A stretch of 64,000 bases of DNA from an uncultured Phycisphaerae bacterium (GCA_937949545.1 CALEDR010000006.1:1-64000), one strand, 5' to 3'; numbered from the stretch's first letter, positions 8,113-17,459 are shown. Notes: a model not told the origin generated them from the letters alone. Made by a program: numbers and translations.

Positions 8113-9120
8113 ATGTTAAGCCAAATTATTGTTTCTCCATCTCCGCATACCAGCCAGGATCTGACGACTCGCCGAGTGATGGCGGATGTGATCATCGGAT
8201 TGGTGCCGGCGATGCTGGCGTCGGCGGTGTTTTTCCGTGTTCGTGCCGTGCTGGTAATTGGGGTTTGTGTGGTCGTTTGCCTGGTGAGCGAATGGGTTTG
8301 CCATCGTTTGCGCCGCAGGCCGAATTTGCTGGGCGATTTGAGTGCGGTCGTAACAGGCATCATCTTGGCCTTGTCGCTGCCTCCGGCGGTGCCGCTGAGT
8401 GTGGCGGTCATCGGCAGCGTGTTTGCGATTGTGATTGTCAAGATGCTCTTTGGGGGTCTTGGGAATAACGTGTTTAACCCGGCAATGGCGGCGCGGGCCT
8501 TTCTGACGGCTTCGTTCGGGGCGGCGATGACCACCTGGACGGTGCCGGCCACGCTCGATGCGGCGATGCCGAAGGTGCAGGCGTCGAATGTAGAGGCCGT
8601 CACACAGGCGACCCCGCTGGCCTGGAGCAAGATGGCACTGAAGGGACAGGCAAAAGCCGAACAGGTGCAGAGCCAGCTGAAGGCGGCGTTCTGGGGACAG
8701 GTGGGCGGCTGCATCGGAGAGACCTCCGCGGCGGCGCTGCTGTTGGGCGGCCTGTATCTGCTGGTTCGCAGGACGATTGCTTATCATATTCCGCTGGCGG
8801 TGCTGCTGTCGGCGGGGATTTTTGCTGCGGTCGGCTGGCTGCTGAAGCCCGACGTGTTTGTCCGGCCGGATTTTCATTTGTTCGGCGGCGGGCTGATGCT
8901 GGGGGCCTTCTTTATCGCAACGGACCCGGTAACGGCTCCGCTTTCCGTTCGAGGCAAATGGATTTTCGGAGCAGGTGTCGGACTTTTGATTATGCTGATT
9001 CGCACGGCAGGAGAATATCCGGAGGGCGTGATGTATGCGGTTCTGATTATGAATGCGTTCACGCCGCTGATTGACCGGCTCTGTCATACGGCACCGGTGG
9101 GAGGCAAGCCCCGTGTCTAA
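8113..9120 (+). CDS. rnfD: Rnf electron transport complex subunit D
   Basis: 335 residues, integral membrane. N-terminus SPHTSQDLTTRRVMADVIIGLVPAM is the RnfD/NqrB signature. About nine hydrophobic segments follow, with GLGNNVFNPAMAARAFLTASFG in the middle and FFIATDPVTAPLS near the C-terminus. RnfD proteins carry covalently bound FMN on a threonine in an S-T-A-T/S-A-T type site; AVTQATPLAWSKM (about residues 161-173) is the candidate stretch here, but I could not fix the residue. Together with RnfA, E and G it forms the ion-pumping membrane core. The 3' end overlaps rnfG by 8 bases. Confidence 0.95.
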   Translation: MLSQIIVSPSPHTSQDLTTRRVMADVIIGLVPAMLASAVFFRVRAVLVIGVCVVVCLVSEWVCHRLRRRPNLLGDLSAVVTGIILALSLPPAVPLSVAVIGSVFAIVIVKMLFGGLGNNVFNPAMAARAFLTASFGAAMTTWTVPATLDAAMPKVQASNVEAVTQATPLAWSKMALKGQAKAEQVQSQLKAAFWGQVGGCIGETSAAALLLGGLYLLVRRTIAYHIPLAVLLSAGIFAAVGWLLKPDVFVRPDFHLFGGGLMLGAFFIATDPVTAPLSVRGKWIFGAGVGLLIMLIRTAGEYPEGVMYAVLIMNAFTPLIDRLCHTAPVGGKPRV

Positions 9121-9733
9121 ACTGCGTTTTTTTTGGGAACAAAGCTGGCTGCTGCTGGTTTCGTCGCTGATCTTCGGTGTGCTGCTGGCGATTGTCGATA
9201 CCGCCTGGGCCCCGCGAATCGCCCGCAATGAGGTGGAAAAGTTTACGCGTTTGGCCGGCGGGATGCTGCCGGAAGCGAAACGCTTTGAGGCCGTCGAATC
9301 GAAGATTTCCGTGGATGCGGGCAAGGGCAAGACCGTCCTGGTGGATGTGTACCGGGCTGTGGATGATTCAGGGCGGCGCGTCGGCTGGGCATTTGTGTGT
9401 GAAGGGTCCGGTTTTGCCGACAAGATTAAACTGGTTGTTGCGGCGGATGCGGGATTTAAAAAGCTGGCGGGCTTTGGGGTGCTCAGCAGCAACGAAACAC
9501 CGGGCTTTGGGGACAAAATCACGATTCCCGGCGGATTTTATCAGAAGCAGTTTGTCGGGGCGCCGGCCCAGACGCTGACGCTGGTCAAAACCGGCGATGC
9601 CGAGCGGATTGACAGCGAGGTTGTGGCCATCAGCGGAGCGACGGTGACCAGCCAGGCGGTTGTGGATATTCTCAACCGGTATGTCTCAGCGGTTCGGACG
9701 GCGCTGCAGGAACAGGGTTTGCTGAGGGAATAA
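9113..9733 (+). CDS. rnfG: Rnf electron transport complex subunit G
   Basis: 206 residues. One N-terminal membrane anchor (SWLLLVSSLIFGVLLAIVD) followed by an FMN-binding domain. SGATVTSQAVVDIL near the C-terminus is the covalent flavinylation motif of RnfG/NqrC proteins; GVLSSNETPGFGDKI is also conserved. I set the start at GTG 9113, which has GGGAGG 8 bases upstream and overlaps the rnfD stop by 8 bases; the longer frame from 9071 adds non-family residues. The overlap indicates coupled translation. Confidence 0.93.
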   Translation: MSKLRFFWEQSWLLLVSSLIFGVLLAIVDTAWAPRIARNEVEKFTRLAGGMLPEAKRFEAVESKISVDAGKGKTVLVDVYRAVDDSGRRVGWAFVCEGSGFADKIKLVVAADAGFKKLAGFGVLSSNETPGFGDKITIPGGFYQKQFVGAPAQTLTLVKTGDAERIDSEVVAISGATVTSQAVVDILNRYVSAVRTALQEQGLLRE

Positions 9734-9735
9734 GC

Positions 9736-10368
9736 ATGGCGGATAATCAGACCAGTTTGGCTCGCGCGTTTCTGGCGGGGCTGTGGCAGGAAAATCCGGT
9801 ACTGCGGCTGATTCTCGGGATGTGTCCGACGCTGGCGGTGACAACCAGCGTGCAGGCGGCCCTGACGATGGGAGCGAGCGTGATTTTTGTGCTGATCGGG
9901 TCCAATCTGGTGGTCAGTCTGATGCGCAATCTGCTCAAGCCGCATCTTCGGATTCTGATGTTTACGCTGACAATAGCGGCGTTTGTGACGATTGCGGATT
10001 TGTTTCTGAAGGCTTATCAGCCGGCGATGAGCGCCAAACTCGGGCCGTATATTCCGCTGATTATCGTCAACTGCATTATTATCTGCCGAGCGGAGGCCTG
10101 TGCCAGCAAGAACGGGCTGCTGGTCAGTTTGGCCGATGCCGTCGGGATGGGACTGGGATTTACCGGTGCCCTGGCCGTCCTGGCGCTGATTCGGGAGCTG
10201 CTGGCGACCGGACAGATTGTTTTTGAGTTCGGCCGAAAGGTTGCTCTGGTGAGTCTGCCGGATGTGCCGCTGTTTCGGATGGCGGGGATGGCGATGCCCG
10301 TCGGGGCCTTTGTGACCCTCGGGCTGATGCTCGGGCTGGTGAAGATGGTCACAAGCAGGCAAAGCTGA
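9736..10368 (+). CDS. rnfE: Rnf electron transport complex subunit E
   Basis: 210 residues, six predicted membrane helices. Conserved segments: LWQENPVLRLILGMCPTLAVTTSV at the N-terminus, IPLIIVNCIIICRAEA with the membrane cysteine that RnfE/NqrD uses for an intramembrane iron-sulfur centre, and GMGLGFTGALAVLALIRELLATG. The ATG follows the rnfG stop directly, and GAGGGA lies inside the end of rnfG. It pairs with the homologous but inverted RnfA. Confidence 0.96.
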   Translation: MADNQTSLARAFLAGLWQENPVLRLILGMCPTLAVTTSVQAALTMGASVIFVLIGSNLVVSLMRNLLKPHLRILMFTLTIAAFVTIADLFLKAYQPAMSAKLGPYIPLIIVNCIIICRAEACASKNGLLVSLADAVGMGLGFTGALAVLALIRELLATGQIVFEFGRKVALVSLPDVPLFRMAGMAMPVGAFVTLGLMLGLVKMVTSRQS

Positions 10369-10385
10369 CGGAACGGAGAACCGAC

Positions 10386-10976
10386 ATGGATACATTCGAA
10401 ACCCTGCTGCTCGGATTTCTGGGGATTGTGATTGTCAACAATCTGGTTTTTACGAAGTTTCTGGGAATCTGTCCGTATCTGGGGGTCTCGGGGCGGATTG
10501 ATATGGCGTTCGGGATGGGCTGTGCGGTGACCTTTGTGGTGACGCTGGCGGGGGCGCTTACGTGGCTGATTGACCATCTGGTGCTGATGCCGTACGGGCT
10601 GGATGTGCTGCGGTATGTCTGTTTTATTCTGGTGATAGCCGGGGCCGTGCAGCTGGTGGAGATGTATGTGCGGAAGTTCTTTCCGGTGCTGTATGACAGT
10701 TTCGGCATTTTTCTGCCGCTGATTACGACTAACTGTGCGATTCTGGGCATGTGTCTGTTTATCAATTTGTGGGGGATTGATAATCTGCCGGAGGCGGTGG
10801 TGCTCAGTATCGGAGCGGGGTTGGGCTTTACGCTGGCCATCTGCATTATGGCGGGAATCCGGGAAAATCTGGAGCTGGCGGATGTGCCGCCGGTGCTTCG
10901 GGGGGCGCCCATTACACTGATTACGGCGGGGCTGCTGACGCTGGCGTTTATGGGATTTGCCGGAATGATTCGGTAA
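10386..10976 (+). CDS. rnfA: Rnf electron transport complex subunit A
   Basis: 196 residues, six membrane helices, homologous to RnfE but with opposite topology. Recognisable by NNLVFTKFLGICPYLGVS near the N-terminus and LPLITTNCAILGMCLF with the matching membrane cysteine. GGAG stands 8 bases before the ATG. Encodes part of the Na+ or H+ channel core of Rnf; the coupling ion cannot be read from the sequence alone. Confidence 0.97.
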   Translation: MDTFETLLLGFLGIVIVNNLVFTKFLGICPYLGVSGRIDMAFGMGCAVTFVVTLAGALTWLIDHLVLMPYGLDVLRYVCFILVIAGAVQLVEMYVRKFFPVLYDSFGIFLPLITTNCAILGMCLFINLWGIDNLPEAVVLSIGAGLGFTLAICIMAGIRENLELADVPPVLRGAPITLITAGLLTLAFMGFAGMIR

Positions 10977-11022
10977 GGCGTTTGCCGCCGGCGGATGTTT
11001 TGGAAATGACAGGAACGAATTT

Positions 11023-11904
11023 ATGATGGCTGCAACGGGAATGCAGGTGATTTGGCTGTCCGCCCTGCTGCTGGCTGGGCTGGGGGCTGTGTTTGCCGCT
11101 GTGCTGCTGGCGGCCAGCATCAAACTGAAGGTGGCGACGGACCCGAAGGTGGAGCAGATTCATGCGGTGCTTCCGAAGGTGGACTGCGGGGCGTGCGGAT
11201 TTGCGGGCTGTGCCTCTTATGCCAAGGCCGTAGCGGCCGATGCGTCGCTGATAGGGCGCTGCTCGCCGGGCGGGGCGGCGACGGCGGCGAAAATTGCGGC
11301 GGTGCTGAATCTTCAGATTTCCGAGGGGAGTGCTCCGAAACGTCCGATTGTGCACTGTCGGGCTGTTCGGGAGGATAAGACGTTTTATGCGGCCTACCGG
11401 GGCATCGAGGGATGCACCAGTGCCAATGCCCAGCCGAATGTGCAGGCCTGCGCGTTTGGATGTCTGGGCTTCGGCGACTGCGTGCAGCGGTGCCGGTTTG
11501 ACGCCCTTCATATTGTCAACGGTCTGGCAGTGGTGGATTATGACAAGTGCACCGGCTGCGGAGCCTGTGCGGCGGGCTGTCCGCGCGGTTTGATTGAAAT
11601 GGTGCCGTTCACGTACGAGCCGATGCTCACGGTGGCCTGCAGCAGCAAGGAGAACGGCAAGACGACACGGGCGATGTGTGCGGTCGGCTGCATCGGTTGC
11701 GGCCTTTGTGCCCGTCAAAGCGATTTGTTTGCGGTCAAGGACAATCTGGCCCGAATGGATTATGCCCGCTATCAGCCCAGTGAGGCGACGGAAACGGCCC
11801 GTCAAAAGTGCCCGACCAAAGTGATTGTGTTTCGGGGCAGAGGGGCATCGGCGGACGAGAAGGTCTCGAAAACACCTGCCACGACCAGTGCTGTTTCCTC
11901 ATAG
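11023..11904 (+). CDS. rnfB: Rnf electron transport complex subunit B (ferredoxin-accepting)
   Basis: 293 residues. An N-terminal membrane helix (VIWLSALLLAGLGAVFAAVLLAA) leads to the Fe-S domain with the CGACGFAGCASYAKAV motif and a fourth Cys in GRCSPGG. Ferredoxin-like clusters follow: ACAFGCLGFGDCVQRC, then CTGCGACAAGCPRG, and a later CAVGCIGCGLCARQS. This cysteine-rich subunit takes electrons from soluble ferredoxin and passes them to the membrane core. AGGAA precedes the ATG. Last gene of the operon; it converges with the DUF4056 gene, only 41 bases apart, with no obvious hairpin terminator. Confidence 0.96.
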   Translation: MMAATGMQVIWLSALLLAGLGAVFAAVLLAASIKLKVATDPKVEQIHAVLPKVDCGACGFAGCASYAKAVAADASLIGRCSPGGAATAAKIAAVLNLQISEGSAPKRPIVHCRAVREDKTFYAAYRGIEGCTSANAQPNVQACAFGCLGFGDCVQRCRFDALHIVNGLAVVDYDKCTGCGACAAGCPRGLIEMVPFTYEPMLTVACSSKENGKTTRAMCAVGCIGCGLCARQSDLFAVKDNLARMDYARYQPSEATETARQKCPTKVIVFRGRGASADEKVSKTPATTSAVSS

Positions 11905-11945
11905 AAATTGGTTCGGCAAGGTTCTGCGGTCTGGAGGGAATTGTA

Positions 11946-13007
11946 TTATCCGGAGTCCGTTTTCCGAACGGACAGTCCCTTGCGAGACTGGAATTGGGCT
12001 TGATTGCGGATTTCTTCCAAAAGCGGAGGGAAATGCAGGACCGGCCGAATAGGCATCTCGGGCTCGAGATTTAAGATACGATAGATTTTCCAGCGTTCCG
12101 TTTCCACCGGATAAATCAGCAGGTCGGCTTCAAATCCTTCCGGCGTCGGGGAGGGCAGCAGGGGGGCCGGCAGAGGAGAAGGAACAGCATCCGGGCAGAT
12201 TCCGGGCACCAGCAGCGGGACGACAGGTCGAAAGCCCAGCCCGGTAGCAAAGTTTCGTTTTTTCATTTCTACAAAGAAGTAGAATCCGCCACTGTACCAT
12301 TTGCCTTCGATGTGGCGGGCCGCTTCTCTGGCGGCAGAGGCGGGCTGGACTTCCAGATGAGCCAGGGCTTTCTGGAGTGCTTCCGTCATTCCTTTGTTGT
12401 AGGGCTGTTCCGAACGAAGGACGTATCCGGCCAGAGAAATGCCGAGCAGGTCGGAGTAGGTATCCTCCCAGGAAAATGCGGAGATATGTTCGGAAAAGAT
12501 TCCGCTGGAGGCAAAGCCGAACCAGGTGAGGATTTCATGCCAGACCAGACTCCAGTGTGTGAAGGTCTGGGCCATTCGGACGGAGGTTTCGAAAGCGAGG
12601 GCCTTTTTCTTTTCTTCGGGGAAGGTGTGCCAGCCGGGCGGATAGGCAATCAGGGCGGTATAGCGGGAGGGTTCAATCACCCGATAGGAAACCTGCGTTT
12701 TTCCGTCCATTATGGCTTCGTAGAGCAGACGCTGCAGATAGAAAGTGCGGTCGGCGGCCTCCCGAACGTGTCCGATGTCAATAAACCCGCCTCGGCAGGT
12801 ATAGACCATTCCGACCTTTTCGGCGGTGGAGAATTGATAGCGGTGGCTGCCGAGCTGGTTCGGCTCCGGAAAATAGATTCCCCCCGGTGCTCCGAAAAAC
12901 GAGCCCAGCCGGCTTCGCGGACTTCCGGGCTGGCCGCACCCGACAGTCAGGCACAAAACCAGCGCAAAGAACCGAAGCAGCCATGGTTGATGTTTTTTAT
13001 CGGACAT
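11946..13007 (-). CDS. Predicted lipoprotein, DUF4056-like
   Basis: 353 residues. Signal sequence LLRFFALVLCLTVGCG with a lipobox ending at C24 predicts an outer- or inner-membrane lipoprotein. The body contains the run VGMVYTCRGGFIDIGHVREAAD, followed by FETSVRMAQTFTHWSLVWHEILTWFGF and SAFSWEDTYSDLLGISLAG; I associate this combination with the DUF4056 family, whose function is unknown. A His-rich helix (THWSLVWHE) and a nearby Glu/Asp set could bind a metal. The proline-rich region after residue 265 may be a linker. It is divergent from the glycosyltransferase gene at 13159 and convergent with rnfB. The family name is from memory of motifs. Confidence 0.6.
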   Translation of the reverse strand: MSDKKHQPWLLRFFALVLCLTVGCGQPGSPRSRLGSFFGAPGGIYFPEPNQLGSHRYQFSTAEKVGMVYTCRGGFIDIGHVREAADRTFYLQRLLYEAIMDGKTQVSYRVIEPSRYTALIAYPPGWHTFPEEKKKALAFETSVRMAQTFTHWSLVWHEILTWFGFASSGIFSEHISAFSWEDTYSDLLGISLAGYVLRSEQPYNKGMTEALQKALAHLEVQPASAAREAARHIEGKWYSGGFYFFVEMKKRNFATGLGFRPVVPLLVPGICPDAVPSPLPAPLLPSPTPEGFEADLLIYPVETERWKIYRILNLEPEMPIRPVLHFPPLLEEIRNQAQFQSRKGLSVRKTDSG

Positions 13008-13143
13008 GGCGGTTTTTTATCAAATTTTAATATTTCTAAAATACGGACTCGACCGGCAAAAAGCAAATCCATTGTCTCAAAAAGCCGATAAAGCCAGGAA
13101 ACAATAGACGGCAAAAACACTGGTTTCACAAATGCTGAACAGG

Positions 13144-13161
13144 TATAATCGGCCCGATATG
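13144..13161 (+). promoter_or_regulatory. -10 element abutting the start codon (near-leaderless transcript)
   Basis: A consensus TATAAT at 13144-13149 ends nine bases before ATG 13159. There is no Shine-Dalgarno sequence between them, so the message probably begins within a few bases of the start codon. The -35 region is weak (TTTCAC-like around 13123). Confidence 0.5.
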
Positions 13162-14142
13162 GAAGAGCGCACGTTGAATTTGTCAATTGTGATTCCGGTT
13201 TATAACGAGGAACCGAATCTGGAATCTCTTCATCGGGAGCTGGGTGCTGTTCTTTCCGGGCTTGGGCTGACCTATGAGATTTTGGCCGTCGATGACGGAA
13301 GCACCGACCGGAGTTTTGAAATCCTTCAGGAGATTCAGAAAACCGAACCCCATCTTCGAATTATCCGGTTTCGGCGCAATTTCGGCCAGACAGCGGCGCT
13401 AAGTGCCGGCTTTACGTATGCGAGGGGACGGGTGATTATTCCGATGGATGCCGACGGACAGAATGACCCGGCGGATATTCCGCATCTGCTGAAGAAACTT
13501 CAGGAGGGGTATGACATTGTTTCCGGCTGGCGGAAAGAACGCAAGGACAACCCTGTCACCAGGACACTGCCCAGCCGGATTGCCAACTGGCTCATCGGGC
13601 GGATTACCGGGGTGCGGCTGCACGACTACGGATGTACTCTGAAGGCATATCGGGCGGAATCGCTCAAACACATTCGCCTCTACGGAGAGATGCATCGGTT
13701 TATTCCCGCTCTGGCCCGCTGGAGCGGCGAGAAGGTTGCCGAGATTGTTGTCAATCATCGGCCGCGGCTGCACGGAAAGACCAAGTACGGCCTGAACCGA
13801 ATCTTCAAGGTTCTGCTGGATTTGATTACGATTAAATTTCTGTCTTCTTTTTCCACCAAGCCGATATATGTCTTCGGGGGCCTGGGGATGATTTGTCTGC
13901 TCGGCTCGTTCGTTTGCGGTGCGGTGGTGCTGTATATGAAGCTGGTGCAGCACTATTCAATGAACCGCAATCCGCTGCTGATTGTTTCGCTGATTCTGAT
14001 GACGACGGCGGTTCAGTTTGTTCTGATGGGGCTTTTGGCGGAGATTCTGGTTCGAACCTATCATGAATCGCAGGACCGCCCGACCTATGTGATTGAACGG
14101 ATTCTGGAGCCGGCGGGATCCGCCGGACAGGACAAGGGGTAA
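13159..14142 (+). CDS. Family 2 glycosyltransferase, polyprenyl-phosphate sugar synthase type
   Basis: 327 residues from ATG 13159. GT-A domain: SIVIPVYNEEPNLESL, the nucleotide-binding VDDGSTDRS, RFRRNFGQTAALSAGF, the metal-binding IPMDADGQNDPADI, and LHDYGCTLKAYR. Two C-terminal membrane segments (YVFGGLGMICLLGSFVCGAVVLY and LLIVSLILMTTAVQFVLMGLLAEIL) follow. This is the DPM1/ArnC/GtrB layout, enzymes that load a sugar on undecaprenyl- or dolichyl-phosphate at the membrane. The next gene encodes a GT-C-type transferase that would use such a lipid-linked donor, so the two make a functional pair. A start at 13132 is possible but has no better ribosome site. Confidence 0.9.
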   Translation: MEERTLNLSIVIPVYNEEPNLESLHRELGAVLSGLGLTYEILAVDDGSTDRSFEILQEIQKTEPHLRIIRFRRNFGQTAALSAGFTYARGRVIIPMDADGQNDPADIPHLLKKLQEGYDIVSGWRKERKDNPVTRTLPSRIANWLIGRITGVRLHDYGCTLKAYRAESLKHIRLYGEMHRFIPALARWSGEKVAEIVVNHRPRLHGKTKYGLNRIFKVLLDLITIKFLSSFSTKPIYVFGGLGMICLLGSFVCGAVVLYMKLVQHYSMNRNPLLIVSLILMTTAVQFVLMGLLAEILVRTYHESQDRPTYVIERILEPAGSAGQDKG

Positions 14143-14147
14143 AGGCG

Positions 14148-16274
14148 ATGCGGGCCGAACGGCGGAGGAAAATGGCGGCTTCATCGGCCCCGGAAAAGAC
14201 AGGCAGCAAAGGCCTCTTTTCTGTCGGGCTCCTTGCCGGACTGCTGCCGGCAGTTCTGTTTTTTGCAGCGGGCAAATATCTCGAATTTCGCCAGGATGAC
14301 CCTTTTGACAGCGGGGCATATGTCTATTCGGCAGCTCATCTTCTGCAGGGAGGGCGGCTGGGGGTCGATGAAATGCCTTCCGCTCAGCCCGGCACCCTGC
14401 TGGTCAATCTTCTGGGGGTTGCTCTTTTCGGATTTAATGAAACCGGTCCGCAGGTCATCCAGACCCTGCTGCAGGTGCTGGCGCTGACGGCGATGTTTGG
14501 AGCGGTGCGATTGCTGTACGGGACGGCAGCGGCGGTTTTTTCTGTAACCGTCTCGGCGCTGTATCTGTCCTCCCCGCATCTGGCCAAGTTCGGCAATACC
14601 AAAGAGCAATACATGATTGCGATGATGGTGCTGGCCGTCTGCTCGTGGATTTTTTATGAACGAACTGCCCGGAGGATCTGGCTGATTTTGGCGGGGGCGG
14701 CCCTGATTTGGCCGTATTATTTTAAGGCCACGGGGTTGTCTGCGGCGGGGGCTTTCGCTGTGTACTTTTTGGTGCGTGCCCTGAAAGAGCGAGTTGGGTT
14801 TTGGCGATTTCAGCAGGAATTGGGGCTTTTGCTGGCCGGTGCGGCGGCCGGTCTTTTTCCGCTGGCGTTTTTTTTTCTCTGGCAGCGGCAGGCGGTCTGG
14901 CTGTGGAACAGTTTTCCCGTGCTGGTCTTACGAACGGTTGTGTTGGCGGATGCAGCGGTCCTGGCGGTTTGGGGGATTCGGCGGATCTCTGTTTTGCAGC
15001 GGGCGGTCGGTCTGTGCCGCCGGGTGCGTCCGTTCGTCTGGATTGCAGGGCTTACGGCGATTGCGGCTGCCGCGGCGGTCGGCTCTGTTCTGGTTTATCA
15101 GGCCGAAGGCAGTGAGCCGAATGACGTACATTCGTATTTGACGAACCTTTTTTTTGTAAAGATTCCTCTTGAGGGCTGGCATTGGGTGTCCGGGCATCTG
15201 CGTGCGGTTGTCCGGGCGGCGGGCGCAGATACCCCCTATATTGCGGACAGCCGAAGAGCATTCCCCCTTTCCAGGCAGGCGCCGATTGTCTTGCGCTATT
15301 ATGGTTCCGTTGCGCTGCCGATTGCAGCGGCTTTGGTTTCTCTGGGAGCGGCTCTGATTCAGGCGGCTGTAAAAAGGCACAAAAAACAGCCGGCGCTGCT
15401 TCAGGACCGAATAGTCCGGCTGCTGGGGCTCTGGTGGCTGCTGGATGCAGCCTTTGTGTGGATTAGTCCGCATTCTTATGAGCAGTATTATCTGCCGTTG
15501 TGTGCCTCCGGGGCGATGACGGGGGCGTATGCCGTGTGGCTGTATGGTCACCGGATGCAGCAAAGCGAGTTTCGTCTTCCCTATTGGATAGGAGCGGCGG
15601 GGACCGGGCTGGTGATGACGGCACTGGTCTGGCCGCTGGTGTTCGGCTATTCCAGGAGCCCCTATTCCGGGCAACCCTATCAGGACCCGCGGACCGGACA
15701 ACCTATTCGCCAGCGCGGGTATTTGCAGGCCTTTCGGGAGCCGCCTCAAATCGGTCTGTGGGAAAAAATCGGCGATTACATTCGGACGCATTCGAGCCCG
15801 CAGGACCGCATCTACGTCTGGGGGTGGTATCCGGGGATTTATGTGCGGGCGCAGCGGCTGGCTCCGACCCCCAGTGCCTTTGAGCAGGGGATGCATATTC
15901 TGCCGCCGGAGCGTCTGGCCGGTTTTGTTCGGCATCTGATCGAATGTTTTGAGAAGCAGCCGCCGGCTTTTCTGGTGGACAGCCGCAAGCGGCATTTTCC
16001 GTTTGACCGCCCGCCGCTGGAATTGTGGCCTGTAATGCCCAGCCGACAGGGCGGGCAAGTCCAGATGGTGTTTGCCCCTTCGGATCCGGCGGTATTGGAC
16101 TCCTACGAACCCGTCTATCGTGCCTTTCTTGAAAAGCAGTTTGGGCCGGATGAGGCCCAGCGATTCGATGCGATGAAAGCCCTTCGGGATTATGTGATGG
16201 CGCATTACCGGATTGTCCAGGAGGTTTCTTCTCCTTACAGTCAGGTGCTGCTGGAGCGGAAGAAGGATCCGTAG
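14148..16274 (+). CDS. GT-C/PMT-type membrane glycosyltransferase
   Basis: 708 residues with roughly ten or more hydrophobic helices and a long soluble C-terminal part from about residue 500. After the first helix comes FRQDDPFDSGAYVYSAAHLL, where the acidic DD..D pair in the first external loop is typical of GT-C enzymes that use polyprenyl-phosphate sugars (PMT/ArnT/GT39 type). AQPGTLLVNLLGVALFGFNE and KFGNTKEQYM fit the same family. It probably transfers a sugar to a lipid or protein acceptor on the outer face of the inner membrane. Five bases after the GT2 gene. Confidence 0.75.
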   Translation: MRAERRRKMAASSAPEKTGSKGLFSVGLLAGLLPAVLFFAAGKYLEFRQDDPFDSGAYVYSAAHLLQGGRLGVDEMPSAQPGTLLVNLLGVALFGFNETGPQVIQTLLQVLALTAMFGAVRLLYGTAAAVFSVTVSALYLSSPHLAKFGNTKEQYMIAMMVLAVCSWIFYERTARRIWLILAGAALIWPYYFKATGLSAAGAFAVYFLVRALKERVGFWRFQQELGLLLAGAAAGLFPLAFFFLWQRQAVWLWNSFPVLVLRTVVLADAAVLAVWGIRRISVLQRAVGLCRRVRPFVWIAGLTAIAAAAAVGSVLVYQAEGSEPNDVHSYLTNLFFVKIPLEGWHWVSGHLRAVVRAAGADTPYIADSRRAFPLSRQAPIVLRYYGSVALPIAAALVSLGAALIQAAVKRHKKQPALLQDRIVRLLGLWWLLDAAFVWISPHSYEQYYLPLCASGAMTGAYAVWLYGHRMQQSEFRLPYWIGAAGTGLVMTALVWPLVFGYSRSPYSGQPYQDPRTGQPIRQRGYLQAFREPPQIGLWEKIGDYIRTHSSPQDRIYVWGWYPGIYVRAQRLAPTPSAFEQGMHILPPERLAGFVRHLIECFEKQPPAFLVDSRKRHFPFDRPPLELWPVMPSRQGGQVQMVFAPSDPAVLDSYEPVYRAFLEKQFGPDEAQRFDAMKALRDYVMAHYRIVQEVSSPYSQVLLERKKDP

Positions 16275-16310
16275 ATTTTGAAGAAAGACGTCGGCCGGCG
16301 GAATGATGAA

Positions 16311-17459
16311 ATGAAAGTCTTGACGCTCAATTATGAATTTCCTCCGATCGGCGGCGGAGCGGCGCCGGTGACGCTCGAACTGTGCCGTCAGTTTGTTCGG
16401 CTGGGTCATCCGACCGATGTTGTGACGATGCGGTTTGGCGGTCTGCCTGCCTATGAAGAGATAGAGGGGGTTCGCGTGTTTCGAACGCCGTCGATTCGCC
16501 GGCGGGCGGATTTGTGCCGAATCTATGAAATGGCTTCCTATCTTTTCGGAGCACTTCCGACGGTCCAACGGCTTCTGCGGGAAAAACAATATGATGTGGT
16601 TCATACGCATTTTGTCCTTCCAACGGGGCCGCTGGGAGTCTGGGTGAAAGAAAAGACGGGCTGTCCGCTGGTGATTACCGTACACGGCAGCGATGTGCCC
16701 GGGTATAATCCGGACCGATTTCGTTTGGCCCATCGAATGCTTTTTCCTGTCTGGCGTTGGTTGGTGCATCAGGCGGATGGGCTGGTCAGTCCCAGCGGGT
16801 CTCTGCGTTCTCTTTTGAAGCATCATTGTCCAGATGCGGATGTTCCGGTGATTCCCAATGGGATTGAAAGCAGTTTTTTTTCGTCGGATGTACCCAAAAA
16901 GCCGCAGATTTTGGTCTGCAGCCGACTGCTGCCCCGCAAAGGCATTCAGTATCTGATTGAAGCGGTCCGCCCGCTTTCGCTGGACTGGCCGGTGCATATT
17001 GTCGGCGATGGTCCGTATCTGCCGGTGCTGCAGGAGCAGGCCAAAGGTTCGAAAACGCCTATTTATTTTCACGGCTGGCTGGATCGGCGCGACAAGCGTT
17101 TTAAGGATTTGTATGAGTCCAGTGCTATTTTTGTGTTTTCGTCAGAGGCGGAGAATTTTCCGACGGTGCTGCTGGAGGCGATGGCGGCGGGTTGTGCTGT
17201 GATTACCACGGATGCCGGTGGCTGTCCGGAGGCGGCCGGCCCGGCGGCTGTTTATGTCAAACCGCGTGATGTGGAGGGGTTGCGGGCGAAACTTCTGGAG
17301 CTGACGGCCCATCCAACGCTTCGGGAGCAGTGGTCCCAAAAGGCGCGTCAGAGGGCGGAGGTTTTTGGCTGGCCCGGTGCGGCCCAGAGGTATCTGGAAC
17401 TTTTCGAACAGCTGCGGCAGAAGCGGTTGTCTAAAAGACTCGAGCAGGAGAAAGAATGA
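16311..17459 (+). CDS. Family 4 glycosyltransferase
   Basis: 382 residues, GT-B fold. N-terminal domain begins KVLTLNYEFPPIGGGAAPVTLEL, with the glycine-rich acceptor loop. The C-terminal domain has LVCSRLLPRKGIQYLIEAV, VHIVGDGPYLPVLQE and the donor-binding signature FVFSSEAENFPTVLLEAMAAGCAVITTDAGGCPE (the E-x7-E pair). The start is set at ATG 16311, where homology begins; a TTG at 16278 would add 11 unlikely residues. Translation of the next gene is coupled through an ATGA overlap. Sugar specificity unknown; probably cell-surface polysaccharide assembly. Confidence 0.9.
   Translation: MKVLTLNYEFPPIGGGAAPVTLELCRQFVRLGHPTDVVTMRFGGLPAYEEIEGVRVFRTPSIRRRADLCRIYEMASYLFGALPTVQRLLREKQYDVVHTHFVLPTGPLGVWVKEKTGCPLVITVHGSDVPGYNPDRFRLAHRMLFPVWRWLVHQADGLVSPSGSLRSLLKHHCPDADVPVIPNGIESSFFSSDVPKKPQILVCSRLLPRKGIQYLIEAVRPLSLDWPVHIVGDGPYLPVLQEQAKGSKTPIYFHGWLDRRDKRFKDLYESSAIFVFSSEAENFPTVLLEAMAAGCAVITTDAGGCPEAAGPAAVYVKPRDVEGLRAKLLELTAHPTLREQWSQKARQRAEVFGWPGAAQRYLELFEQLRQKRLSKRLEQEKE

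Noticed and set aside
6513-8714. 733-codon minus-strand open frame across rnfC and rnfD
   Set aside because: It is the antisense shadow of two certain genes in GC-biased DNA, rich in R, H and P, with no family motif. The long minus-strand frames at 14928-17072 and 8116-9522 are the same.
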